In this document: positions 34,317 through 42,051 of the stretch, piece by piece | Position numbering within the stretch: the first letter of the stretch is position 1 | How the letters are laid out: each line of letters begins with the position of its first letter | The notes under the pieces: generated by a model | What the model saw: the letters and a program-made list of their open reading frames with translations, nothing else | Databases searched by the model: none | Told to the model about the DNA's origin: nothing | Program-made: the position numbers and the translations under genes | Assembly (NCBI GenBank): GCA_963835775.1 | Contig: CAWIHB010000015.1 | Span: forward strand, 48,390-112,389 | Origin: Palsa-504 sp963835775 | Lineage (GTDB): Bacteria > Actinomycetota > Actinomycetes > Streptosporangiales > Streptosporangiaceae | Reading direction: 5' to 3' | DNA length: 64,000 nt

Positions 34317-35210
34317 TCACCGACCCGCAGCGGACGGCGACGCGGTACAGGCGGCGCGGCTGGCCGTCCAGAGGATCCTGGTGCCGCGGATGGCCAGGTC
34401 CTGGCGGTGCAAGACGCTGCCGGGTCCGTCGTCGCCGATGAGGCTGTCGAGGACGGCCAGGTCGTCGGCGGCCAGCGACTCGCCGAGCTGGGACCGGAAG
34501 CGGCGCAGGTTGTCCCGCACGTAACGGCCCGCGGCAGCGGGCAGCGGCGGGGCCAGCTCGATGCCGATGGGCTGTTCGGTCACGTTCGTGAAGCCCGCCC
34601 GGGCCACGAGCGGGCCCCAGTCGGCGCCGAGATAGGGCATAGCGGCGGCGGCACGCTCGCGCAGCACAGCGTGGCAGCGCGTCTCCAGGCCAGGGCGGCC
34701 CAGGCCGACGTCCTCGGGCAGGAAACGCAGCTGGTCGTGCAGCTCGGCCAAGACCAGCAGGCCGCCCGGGCGGAGCAGGGCGAAGACCTGCTGCAGGGCC
34801 CGGCCCGGGTCGGCCAGGTGGTGCAGGGCCATCGACGACCACGCCACGTCGACCGGGTCGAGGGCGGGCCAGGGCTCGTCCAGGTCCGCCTCGACGGTGT
34901 GCACCCGGCCGGCCAGCCCCTGGTCGCGGGCCTTGTCCCGCAGCCGGGCCAGGAACGCGGCGGACTGGTCGACGGCGATCACGTGGGCACCGGGGAAACG
35001 CCGGGCCAGGGCGAGCGCGCCGTTCCCGGTCCCGCAGCCCAGGTCGAGGATGCGGCGGACGGGGCGGCCGGCGGCCAGGTCGTGCACCCGGCCGGTGACC
35101 TCGGACAGGTACGAGCGGAGCACCTCGGCGTCCAGGTCCAGCAGCTCGGCCAGGGCCGCGTCGTCCTCGTCGCGGCCAGGGTGGTGATGGTGGCGGTGAT
35201 CGTGGTCCAT
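34317..35210 (-). CDS. class I SAM-dependent methyltransferase with His-rich N-terminus
   Basis: A 297-residue enzyme. After a metal-binding-looking MDHDHRHHHHPGRDEDD leader come motif I RRILDLGCGTGNGALALARR, motif II VIAVDQSAAFL and VDVAWSSMALHHLADP. The C-terminal half is helical. It is divergent from an XRE-cupin regulator by only 47 bp, a recurrent actinobacterial pair in which the cupin regulator likely controls the methyltransferase. The N-terminal histidine cluster may bind metal or be incidental. Confidence 0.83.
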   Translation of the reverse strand: MDHDHRHHHHPGRDEDDAALAELLDLDAEVLRSYLSEVTGRVHDLAAGRPVRRILDLGCGTGNGALALARRFPGAHVIAVDQSAAFLARLRDKARDQGLAGRVHTVEADLDEPWPALDPVDVAWSSMALHHLADPGRALQQVFALLRPGGLLVLAELHDQLRFLPEDVGLGRPGLETRCHAVLRERAAAAMPYLGADWGPLVARAGFTNVTEQPIGIELAPPLPAAAGRYVRDNLRRFRSQLGESLAADDLAVLDSLIGDDGPGSVLHRQDLAIRGTRILWTASRAACTASPSAAGR

Positions 35211-35257
35211 GCTCCGACGGTACGTGATCCGTGCTCTAATGGCATACAGTCTTGCCT

Positions 35258-35845
35258 ATGAAGCAAGAAGGCGATGTGGACACCCTGGTCCGGCAGCGCA
35301 TCAGGGGGCTGCGGGTGGCCCGGGGCTGGTCGCTGGACGACCTGGCCCGCCGAACTCACCTGAGCCCGTCCAACCTGAGCCGCATCGAGACCGGCCACCG
35401 GCGCATCGCGCTCGACCAGCTGGCGGTGATCGCCCGGGCTCTGGGCACCACGCTGGACCAGCTGGTCGAGTCGGCCGACGACGAGGACGTGGTGATCAGG
35501 CCGCAGCGCGACGTGCGGCACGGCACGACCACCTGGATGCTGACCTCACCGGAACGGGCCCCGTACGGCGTGTCGGTGGCCAAGATGCGCATGACCAGGC
35601 CCGCTCCCGCCGACGGCCAGGACGACCTGCGGGTCCACCCGGGCCGGGACTGGTTCACGGTGCTGTCCGGGACCGCGCGGCTGCGGCTGGGCGAGCGGGT
35701 CATCCTGGTCGAGGCCGGCCAGGCGGCGGAATTCTCGACCATGATCCCGCACGCGATCAGCGCCCAGGACGGGCCGGCGGAGATCTTGTGCATCTTCGAT
35801 CACGACGGAGATCAGGCCCACCTGCGCACGGATCGCCAGGCCTGA
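35258..35845 (+). CDS. XRE-type regulator with cupin sensor domain
   Basis: A 195-residue regulator: helix-turn-helix at about residues 10-65 (IRGLRVARGWSLDDLARRTH, LSPSNLSRIETGHRRIALDQ), cupin beta-barrel from about 105 (WFTVLSGTARLRLGERVILV). The ATG giving MKQEGD lies very close to a -10-like CATACAGT, so the mRNA may be almost leaderless. A short inverted repeat CTTGC-N7-GCAAG spans the start codon and could mediate autoregulation. Divergent from the methyltransferase gene. Confidence 0.85.
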   Translation: MKQEGDVDTLVRQRIRGLRVARGWSLDDLARRTHLSPSNLSRIETGHRRIALDQLAVIARALGTTLDQLVESADDEDVVIRPQRDVRHGTTTWMLTSPERAPYGVSVAKMRMTRPAPADGQDDLRVHPGRDWFTVLSGTARLRLGERVILVEAGQAAEFSTMIPHAISAQDGPAEILCIFDHDGDQAHLRTDRQA

Positions 35846-36025
35846 CCACCGGCGCGGCGCCGGGGGGCCGGGTCCCTGGCCGCAGACCAGTTACCGGACC
35901 AGGGTGTCTTACGGGCTCGATGGAGCGCCTCCGGGGGCGAGGGTGGGAGCCAAAGCCGATCCAGTGGCACCGGCGCGGGGCGGCCGCGGCACGATAGAAC
36001 CAACCAGCGAGAGGAAACCGGCGTC

Positions 36026-36139
36026 ATGGACATGAAACTCGAGGTCGTGGTAATCCCGGTCGCGGATGTGGACCGGGCCAAGGCCTTCTACCAGGGTCTG
36101 GGCTGGCGGCTCGATGCCGACGGGACGGACGGAAACTGA
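36026..36139 (+). pseudogene. truncated VOC/glyoxalase-family N-terminus
   Basis: A 37-codon frame reading MDMKLEVVVIPVADVDRAKA then FYQGLGWRLDAD is the unmistakable first beta-alpha unit of a glyoxalase/bleomycin-resistance (VOC) protein, after which the family sequence is lost and a stop follows. It keeps a good ribosome site (GAGAGGAAA) and its TGA overlaps the ATG of the FAD reductase gene (TGATG). It may now act as a coupled leader ORF for that gene. Confidence 0.72.
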
Positions 36140-37500
36140 TGGGCGGCTACGACTACGACGTGATCGTGCTGGGGGCCGGGTCGCCGGGTGAGCACTGCGC
36201 GGGCGAACTGGCCGACGGCGGCCTGCACGTCGCGGTGGTCGAACGGGAACTGGCCGGCGGCGAATGCTCGTACTGGGCCTGCATCCCGTCCAAGACCCTG
36301 CTGCGTCCCGGCGAGGCGGCCTACGCGGCCCGGCACGCGGCGGCCACCGCGGAGGTCGACGTGGCCGCCGCGCTGGCCTACCGGGACTTCATGGTCGGCG
36401 ACCACACCGACGACAGCCAGGTGCAGTGGCTGGCGAGCAAGAGCATCGACCTGATCCGGGGCACCGGGAAGCTGGCCGGCCCCGGCGTGGTCGAGGTCGG
36501 CGGCATCCGGCACACGGCCCGGCACGTGGTGGTGGCGACCGGCTCGGATTCGGTCATACCGCCCGTCCCGGGCCTGCGCGAGCTCGACGGCGTGTGGACC
36601 AACCGCGAGGTGACGGCGATGGAGGCCGTCCCGCGCCGCCTGCTGATCCTGGGCGGCGGGCCGGTCGGCGCCGAGATGGCCCAGGCCGTCCGGCGCCTGG
36701 GCGGCGAGGTCACCCTGATCGAGGCGGCCAGCCACGTGCTGGCCCGCGAGCCCGCCCCGCTCGGCGAGGCCCTCGGCGAGGAACTGCGCCGGGACGGCAT
36801 CGAGCTGATCCTGGGTATCCAGGCCACCGCGGCCCGCCGGGATGGCGCCGACTACGTGCTGACCCTGGCGGACGGCCGGGAACCCCGCGGCGACCGGCTG
36901 CTCGCGGCCACCGGACGCCGCCCCCGGCTGCCGGCCGGGCTCGACACCGTGGGTGTCACCGCGGGCCGGGAGGGCATCAAGGTCGACGCGCGCCTGCACG
37001 CCGGGGAGCGGCTGTGGGCCATCGGCGACGTCACCGGCATCCGGCTGCTGACCCACGTGGGCAAGTACCAGGGCGAGGTCGTGGCGGCCAACATCCTCGG
37101 CGAGGCGCGCGAGGCTCATTACGATGCGATCCCGGACGTGATCTACACCGACCCGCAGGCCGCCTCGGTCGGCGCCACCGAGGCCCGGTTCAGCGCGACC
37201 GTGCCGATCTCCGAGGTGGCCAAGATGGCCACCTACACCCACGCCTACGCCGAATCCAAGGGCTTCCTGACCCTGCTGTCCGACGGCGAGACGCTGACCG
37301 GCGCCCACGCGCTCGGGCCCGAGGCCGGGGAGTGGATGCAGCAGGCCACGCTGGCCATCCGGGCCCAGGTGCCGCTAGACGTGCTCCGCGACGTCATCCA
37401 GCCGTTCCCGACCTTCTCCGAGATCTACGTCGCCGCGCTGAAGGCACTGCGCGGCCAGATCGCGGCCGCCCGGCAGCCCGCCGCGAGCACCCAGGCCTAG
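36139..37500 (+). CDS. FAD-dependent pyridine nucleotide-disulfide oxidoreductase (Lpd/MerA-like)
   Basis: A 453-residue flavoprotein with FAD-binding start YDYDVIVLGAGSPGEHCAGE, the redox-cysteine helix GGECSYWACIPSKTLLRPGE (two Cys four residues apart, like dihydrolipoamide dehydrogenase), a NAD(P)-binding motif LLILGGGPVGAEMAQAVRRL, and a dimerisation domain with IPDVIYTDPQAASVGATEAR. The usual C-terminal His-Pro-Thr dyad region is altered near VIQPFPTFSEIYVAAL, so lipoamide is unlikely as substrate. First intact gene of a four-gene operon. Confidence 0.86.
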   Translation: MGGYDYDVIVLGAGSPGEHCAGELADGGLHVAVVERELAGGECSYWACIPSKTLLRPGEAAYAARHAAATAEVDVAAALAYRDFMVGDHTDDSQVQWLASKSIDLIRGTGKLAGPGVVEVGGIRHTARHVVVATGSDSVIPPVPGLRELDGVWTNREVTAMEAVPRRLLILGGGPVGAEMAQAVRRLGGEVTLIEAASHVLAREPAPLGEALGEELRRDGIELILGIQATAARRDGADYVLTLADGREPRGDRLLAATGRRPRLPAGLDTVGVTAGREGIKVDARLHAGERLWAIGDVTGIRLLTHVGKYQGEVVAANILGEAREAHYDAIPDVIYTDPQAASVGATEARFSATVPISEVAKMATYTHAYAESKGFLTLLSDGETLTGAHALGPEAGEWMQQATLAIRAQVPLDVLRDVIQPFPTFSEIYVAALKALRGQIAAARQPAASTQA

Positions 37501-37559
37501 AAACCAGGAACCTGCGACGAGCCAGCCCGAACCAGAGCCCAGCAACGACAGGAGCAGAC

Positions 37560-38294
37560 ATGTCCACCGCACCCGAACTGAAGGGCCAGGTCGTCGTCGT
37601 GATCGGCGGCAGCTCGGGCATCGGGCTCGAAACGGCCCGGCAGGCGCGCGCCGCCGGGGCCGACGTCATCCTCACCGGCCGCGATCCGCAACGGCTCGAG
37701 CGCGCCGCCGCCGAAGTCGGCGCGCTCAGCACCTCCGCCTTCGACGTCACCGACCCGGCCGCGCTGCAGCGGTTCCTGGCCGGCCTGCCGGAGGAGACCG
37801 GCCACATGATGGTCACGGCCGGCGGCCAGTACTACGCGCCGCTGGCCGAGATGGACTTCGAGGCGGCCCGCCGGGTCCTGGACGAGCATCTGCTGCTGCC
37901 CCTGCGGATCGGTCAGTACGCCGCGGGAAAGGTGCGGCCGGGCGGCACGCTGATCTTCATGACCGGCACCGGCGCCCGCCGCCCGGGCCCCGGCCTGGCC
38001 ATCGCGGCCATCGCCGCCGCCGCGGTGCCCGCGATCACCGCCAACCTGGCCCTGGAGCTGGCCCCGGTCCGGGTCAACCTCATCGCGGCCGGGTTCGTCG
38101 ACACGCCCCTGTCCGCCCGGCTGCTGGGCGATGACCTGGAGAAACGGCGGAGCCAGCTGCGCGCCACGCTGCCCATCAGGCGGGTGGTCGGGCCGGGCGA
38201 TGTGGCCTCGCTGGCCGTGCACCTCATGGTCAACACCGCGGTTACCGGCGCGACCTACGACATCGACGGCGGCGAGCAGGACGTCGCCCCCTAG
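37560..38294 (+). CDS. SDR-fold protein lacking the catalytic Tyr-x-x-x-Lys
   Basis: A 244-residue Rossmann protein: cofactor site VVVVIGGSSGIGLETARQAR, NNAG-equivalent MMVTAGGQYYAP, C-terminal LIAAGFVDTPLSARLL and GATYDIDGGEQ. In the place of the active Tyr-x-x-x-Lys the sequence reads RRPGPGLAIAAIAAAAVPAI, so the classical SDR acid/base Tyr is missing. Related proteins with the same feature exist as I recall; the chemistry is unknown. It lies 59 bp after the FAD reductase gene. Confidence 0.8.
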   Translation: MSTAPELKGQVVVVIGGSSGIGLETARQARAAGADVILTGRDPQRLERAAAEVGALSTSAFDVTDPAALQRFLAGLPEETGHMMVTAGGQYYAPLAEMDFEAARRVLDEHLLLPLRIGQYAAGKVRPGGTLIFMTGTGARRPGPGLAIAAIAAAAVPAITANLALELAPVRVNLIAAGFVDTPLSARLLGDDLEKRRSQLRATLPIRRVVGPGDVASLAVHLMVNTAVTGATYDIDGGEQDVAP

Positions 38295-38304
38295 GAGCAG
38301 GCCC

Positions 38305-38922
38305 ATGGAGTACCTGGTCACGATGACCACCGAGGTCCCGGACGGGACGGCGGAGCGGGCGGTGGACGACGTCCGCGCCCGCGAGGCGGCCCGGTCGCGC
38401 GAACTGGCGGCCCAGGGCCACCTGCTGCAGCTGTGGCGGCCGCCGCTGCAGCCGGGCGAATGGCGCACGCTCGGGCTGTTCGCCGCCGCCGACGACGGCG
38501 CGCTGGAGCAGGTGCTGGCCTCGATGCCGCTGCGGGTGTGGCGCACCGACCAGGTGACGCCGCTGGCGGCGCACCCGAACGACCCGGGCCCGGGGCGGAA
38601 CGGGCCGCGGACGGGCCCGGAGTTCCTGACCGTCTTCACCGTCGCCATCCCGGCGGGCACACCACGCTCGGCCGCCGACGCCGCCGACGCCGCCGAAGCC
38701 GAGGAGGCCGAACGGGCCAGGGAGCTTGCTGGCCAGGGGCACCTCGCGCGGCTCTGGCGGCTGCCCGGCCCGGGGCGCACGCTGGGCCTGTGGCGGGCCA
38801 GCGGCCCAGCCGGGATGCAGGCCATCCTGCGGTCGCTGCCGCTGGACGCCTGGATGTCCGTGCAGACCACGCCCCTGGCCCCGCACCCGAGCGACCCAGC
38901 GGCCGCGGTGAGCCGGCCATGA
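38305..38922 (+). CDS. tandem muconolactone delta-isomerase-like protein
   Basis: A 205-residue protein made of two similar halves. The first begins MEYLVTMTTEVPDGTAERAV and the second EFLTVFTVAIPAGTPRSAAD. Each half has an Arg-rich helix, a Leu-Trp-Arg strand (HLLQLWRPP, HLARLWRLP) and ends with TPLAxHPxDP. The single-domain muconolactone isomerase is about 95 residues and decameric, so this is an internal duplication. It lies ten bases after the first SDR gene and overlaps the second SDR by four bases (ATGA). Confidence 0.8.
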   Translation: MEYLVTMTTEVPDGTAERAVDDVRAREAARSRELAAQGHLLQLWRPPLQPGEWRTLGLFAAADDGALEQVLASMPLRVWRTDQVTPLAAHPNDPGPGRNGPRTGPEFLTVFTVAIPAGTPRSAADAADAAEAEEAERARELAGQGHLARLWRLPGPGRTLGLWRASGPAGMQAILRSLPLDAWMSVQTTPLAPHPSDPAAAVSRP

Positions 38923-39626
38923 CGCGGAAGGTGGCCATCATCACGGGCGGCTCGCAGGGCATCGGGGCCGGCCTGGTCGCCGGGTACCGGCGGCAGGGCT
39001 GGGCGGTGGTGGCCAACGCCCTGACCATCAAGCCGACGGACGAGGAGGACCTGCTGGCTATCGAGGGTGACGTCGCCCAGCAGGCCACCGCGGAGCGGAT
39101 CATGAGCGCGACGCTGGGCCGCTTCGGGCGCGTCGACACCCTGGTCAACAACGCGGGCGTGTTCCTGTCCAAGCCGTTCACCGAGTACACCGCGGACGAC
39201 TACGCCCTGTTGACCGGGGTCAACCTGGCCGGGTTCTTCTGGCTGACCCAGCTGGCCATCGCGGCGATGCTCAAGGCGGGCGGCGGTCACGTGGTCAACA
39301 TCAGCGCCACCGTGGCTGAGTACCAGAACGCCTCGGCGCCCTCGGTGCTGACCGCGCTGACCAAGGGCGGCCTGGCCGCGGCCACCCGGTCGCTGGCCGT
39401 CGAGTACGCCGCCCGCGGCATCCGGGTCAACGCGGTGTCGCCGGGCGTGATCCAGACCCCGATGCACCCGGCGGAGAGCTACGCCGCGCTGGGCGACCAG
39501 CTGCCCCCGATGGGCCGGCCCGGCCAGGTCAGCGACGTGGTGGACGGCATCTTGTTCCTGGAGGCATCGCCCTACATCACCGGCGAGGTGCTGCACATCG
39601 ACGGCGGCCAGGGCGCCGGCCACTGA
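38919..39626 (+). CDS. SDR-fold oxidoreductase with altered active-site tyrosine
   Basis: A 235-residue SDR: cofactor motif VAIITGGSQGIGAGLVAGYR, NNAG motif DTLVNNAGVFLSKPF, catalytic Ser in HVVNISATVAEYQ and C-terminal RVNAVSPGVIQTPM. Where Tyr-x-x-x-Lys should be it reads SVLTALTKGGLAAATRSLAV, with Thr at the Tyr position, four residues before the Lys. The enzyme may use another acid, or may be a binding protein. Last gene of the operon. Confidence 0.82.
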   Translation: MTRKVAIITGGSQGIGAGLVAGYRRQGWAVVANALTIKPTDEEDLLAIEGDVAQQATAERIMSATLGRFGRVDTLVNNAGVFLSKPFTEYTADDYALLTGVNLAGFFWLTQLAIAAMLKAGGGHVVNISATVAEYQNASAPSVLTALTKGGLAAATRSLAVEYAARGIRVNAVSPGVIQTPMHPAESYAALGDQLPPMGRPGQVSDVVDGILFLEASPYITGEVLHIDGGQGAGH

Positions 39627-39640
39627 CCGGCGAGCGAGTT

Positions 39641-39770
39641 TCAGCCGCGCTCGCTCATCCACACCGAGATATGGGCGGGCTCCAGCGCTTTCTGCACCAC
39701 CGTGGCCAGGTCACGCGGACCATGTCCAGGTCCACAGCTCGCCCCGCAGGACCAGACCGAGCTGCTGCCA
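39641..39770 (-). pseudogene. decayed C-terminus of a sensor-type membrane protein
   Basis: The final frame reads RDLATVVQKALEPAHISVWM then SERG and stop. A shifted frame just before it gives VDLDMVR, and another LRGEL. Together they match the end of actinobacterial membrane sensor or kinase-like proteins I recall ending in LEPAHVSVWL-type sequence. At least two frame changes within 60 bases show a decayed gene. The start and bulk are absent. Confidence 0.42.
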
Positions 39771-39883
39771 CCGCCCGGCGATGGCGAGCGGATCGGGACC
39801 GTGACCGATCTATAGATAACCGGGCCGACCCGGCCGAGCGGAGGCTCGCGCGGTGGACTCGGCCCGGGCCGTCCGCGCAGGGC

Positions 39884-40180
39884 TCAGGCGGCGCTGGTGA
39901 GCGCCCGGCGGCGGGTAGCCAGCGTCCGGTCGGCGAGCACCGCGAGCGCGGCGGCGGTCAGGGCGGCGCCGCCGGCGATAAGGACGATCTGCCAGCCGGG
40001 CATGCCGCCCGCCAAGATGGTGCGGACCTGGACCGGGACCTGCGCCGGGACCTGGGCGCCTGACGGGTCGTCGCCGGGGAACGGGACCCGGGCGAAGGCG
40101 GGCGCGGCGAAGGCCAGCACGGCTCCGGCCAGGACGGCCAGGACGGCGGCGGAACGGCGGATGTGACGGATGAGGTTCAT
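39884..40180 (-). CDS. small membrane protein with signal peptide and one TM helix
   Basis: A 98-residue protein: signal peptide RRSAAVLAVLAGAVLAFAAP with an Ala-x-Ala cut near AFA, a short Pro/Val-rich outer segment (GAQVPAQVPVQV), a second helix GWQIVLIAGGAALTAAALAV and an Arg-rich inner tail. GGGAAAG precedes the ATG. Two ACCTAGGT sites lie about 100 bp upstream, probably for a LuxR/NarL-type regulator. Function unknown. Confidence 0.72.
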   Translation of the reverse strand: MNLIRHIRRSAAVLAVLAGAVLAFAAPAFARVPFPGDDPSGAQVPAQVPVQVRTILAGGMPGWQIVLIAGGAALTAAALAVLADRTLATRRRALTSAA

Positions 40181-40278
40181 GATTTCTTTCCCTTCGAGCC
40201 TGGTTGGCTTGTCCCGATCACGGTAGGACAGGCAGGTCAGGCGGCGAATCGGGAGAAACACCCCGGTTTGGCGGATCC

Positions 40279-40310
40279 GGTACCTAGGTTCGCCGGGGGG
40301 GTACCTAGGT
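40279..40310. promoter_or_regulatory. paired GGTACCTAGGT elements
   Basis: Two identical 11-mers GGTACCTAGGT start exactly 21 bp apart, two turns of the helix. Each holds the 8-bp palindrome ACCTAGGT. They lie upstream of the small membrane protein gene on the other strand. Identical helically phased palindromes suggest cooperative binding of a dimeric regulator; which one is unknown. Confidence 0.5.
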
Positions 40311-40328
40311 CGGCAGCCCGGCAGGGCT

Positions 40329-40450
40329 GCCCCACCGGGTTAGCCCCACCGGGTTAGCCCCACTGCGTCAGCCCCACTGCGTCAGCCCCACTGCGTCATC
40401 CCCACTGCGTCATCCCCACTGCGTCATCCCCACTGCGTCATCCCCACTGG
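40329..40450. repeat. 14-bp tandem array (second)
   Basis: Eight full units and a 10-bp partial, in three blocks: two GCCCCACCGGGTTA, three GCCCCACTGCGTCA and three TCCCCACTGCGTCA. The gradient of variants shows growth by slippage. The array has replaced the distal part of a carboxymuconolactone-decarboxylase-type gene that runs into it. There are no variable spacers. Confidence 0.9.
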
Positions 40451-40553
40451 CCGGAGGCAGCGACGATGCGGAGATGACCGCGCCGGCCGAGTTGATGTAC
40501 TTCGCGAACTTGGCCGCCACCGGGTTGCCGTAGGCGTTGAAACGAGCGTCCAT
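40410..40553 (-). pseudogene. truncated CMD/AhpD-type gene running into the tandem array
   Basis: The frame starts MDARFNAYGNPVAAKFAKYI then NSAGAVISASSLPPA, the N-terminus of carboxymuconolactone-decarboxylase-family AhpD-like proteins. It then enters the 14-bp array and stops after 47 residues (DDAVGMTQWG). The redox Cys-x-x-Cys core is absent. An AAGGGGAT ribosome site is kept, so a short peptide may be made. Confidence 0.62.
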
Positions 40554-40606
40554 GATGATCCCCTTGTGGTTGGCTACACTGCGGTTGGCTATACCGACCT
40601 GACGGA

Positions 40607-41987
40607 TCAGCCGGGCCCGATGTGACTGCGCGCGGCCAGTTCCTCGACGCGGGCGTGCAGCCCGGCGACGTGGTCTTCTGACTCCGGTTTCATCAGCACG
40701 CTGCGCAGGATCCGGCCCTGGCCGGTGTCGGCGGCCACGGCCGGGTGCCGGGCCGCCAGCGCCGGGCCGGTGACGCGGAGCGTGGACAGGAACACTGGCC
40801 GCGGATCGGCCATCCCGTCGGCCAGCAGCCGCGCCGAGGCGGCGTCGATGGCCGACAGGCGCGGCCCGCCGGCCAGCGGGAAATAGCAGAACGATGTCGA
40901 GCTCGGGCGGCTGGTACAGCTCGAGCAGGTCCGAGCCGCGCAGCAGGCCGGCCCAGTCCAGCGCGGCCCGCCGCCCGGCCGCGACCACCTGGCCCAGGCC
41001 CTCGGCGGTGGGCGGCAGCAGCGCGAGCGTCAGCCACAGCGCGGCCGCGGCCGCGCCGGCCCGCGAGCATTCCAGGCTGATCTCGCCCAGGTGCAGCTCG
41101 TCGGAGGTGAAGTAGGTGTAGGCGGAGTCGTGCACGTAGAACCGGCCCACGTCAGGGTCGGCGAACAGCACGGCCCCGCAGCCGTAGGGCTGCAGCCCGT
41201 GCTTGTGCGGATCGACCACCACCGAGTCGCACGAGCCGATGGCCCGCCACGGCGCCGGGTCGAGCCCGGCCGGGCCGTCCAGCCCGGCCAGCAGGGTGAA
41301 GAACCCGCCGTAGGCCGCGTCCACATGCACCCGCACCCCGTGCCGCCTGGCCACCGCGAGTACCTCGTGCACCGGGTCGATGGCGCCCAGGCCGGTGGTG
41401 CCCGCCGTGGCCACCACGGTGCCGATCCGGCCGCCGGCCAGCAGCGCGTCCAGTTCGCCGAGGTCGATGCGCCCGGCGGCGTCCACGCCGACCGGTGTCC
41501 CGGCCACGCCCAGTACGCCGCACATCCGGCCGTGGGTGTAGTGCGCTTCCGCCGAGTAGGCGATGCCCCGGCCCGGGTGCAGCTCGCGGGCCACGTAGAG
41601 CGCCTCCAGGTTGGCGATCGTGCCGCTGGTGGTCAGGTGACCCAGGTGCCGGTCCAGGCCGAACATGGCCGCCAGCTGGGCCACGGCCTCCTTCTCCATC
41701 TGGGCGGTGGCCGGGCCGCCGTCCAGGGCGTGGTTGTTCGGGTTGATCAGCATGGCGGTGAGGTAGCCGGCCACGGCCGCGGGATGCGGCGGCTTGAGCA
41801 TCTGGCCCGCGTAACTGGGATGGAAGAACGGGTAGTTGTCCCGCAGCCGCCCGGTGAACTCGGCGAAGACGGCGGCGAACCGGTCGTCGGGGACGTCCAG
41901 CGACGCGTGCCGGGCGAAGGCGCCGTAGCCCTCCTGCCAGCCGGTCACCGCCTGCAGTCCCGCGCTCAGCCACCGATCCAGGTCCAT
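40607..41987 (-). pseudogene. PLP-dependent (aromatic-L-amino-acid type) decarboxylase with one frameshift
   Basis: A group II decarboxylase fold: NYPFFHPSYAGQMLKPPHPA, SGTIANLEALYVARELHPGR, VHVDAAYGGFF and the PLP-lysine motif VVVDPHKHGLQPYGCGAVLF. After PPELDIV an extra base near 40892 shifts the frame; the true continuation CYFPLAGGPRLSAIDAASAR to RVEELAARSHIGPG ends at 40607. A strong GAGGAGGG site precedes the ATG. As written the product would lack its last 90 residues. It could be a sequencing error. Divergent from the P450 gene. Confidence 0.78.
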
Positions 41988-42051
41988 GTGCCCTCCTCGG
42001 CATGATCCTAGACCGTTGCCGGGCAGATCATTCGGTGCCAAACTAATTCAC

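Noticed and set aside
40329..40450. The second array as a possible CRISPR or attachment site.
   Set aside because: Same reason: head-to-tail 14-bp units with variants but no spacers, and no integrase nearby.
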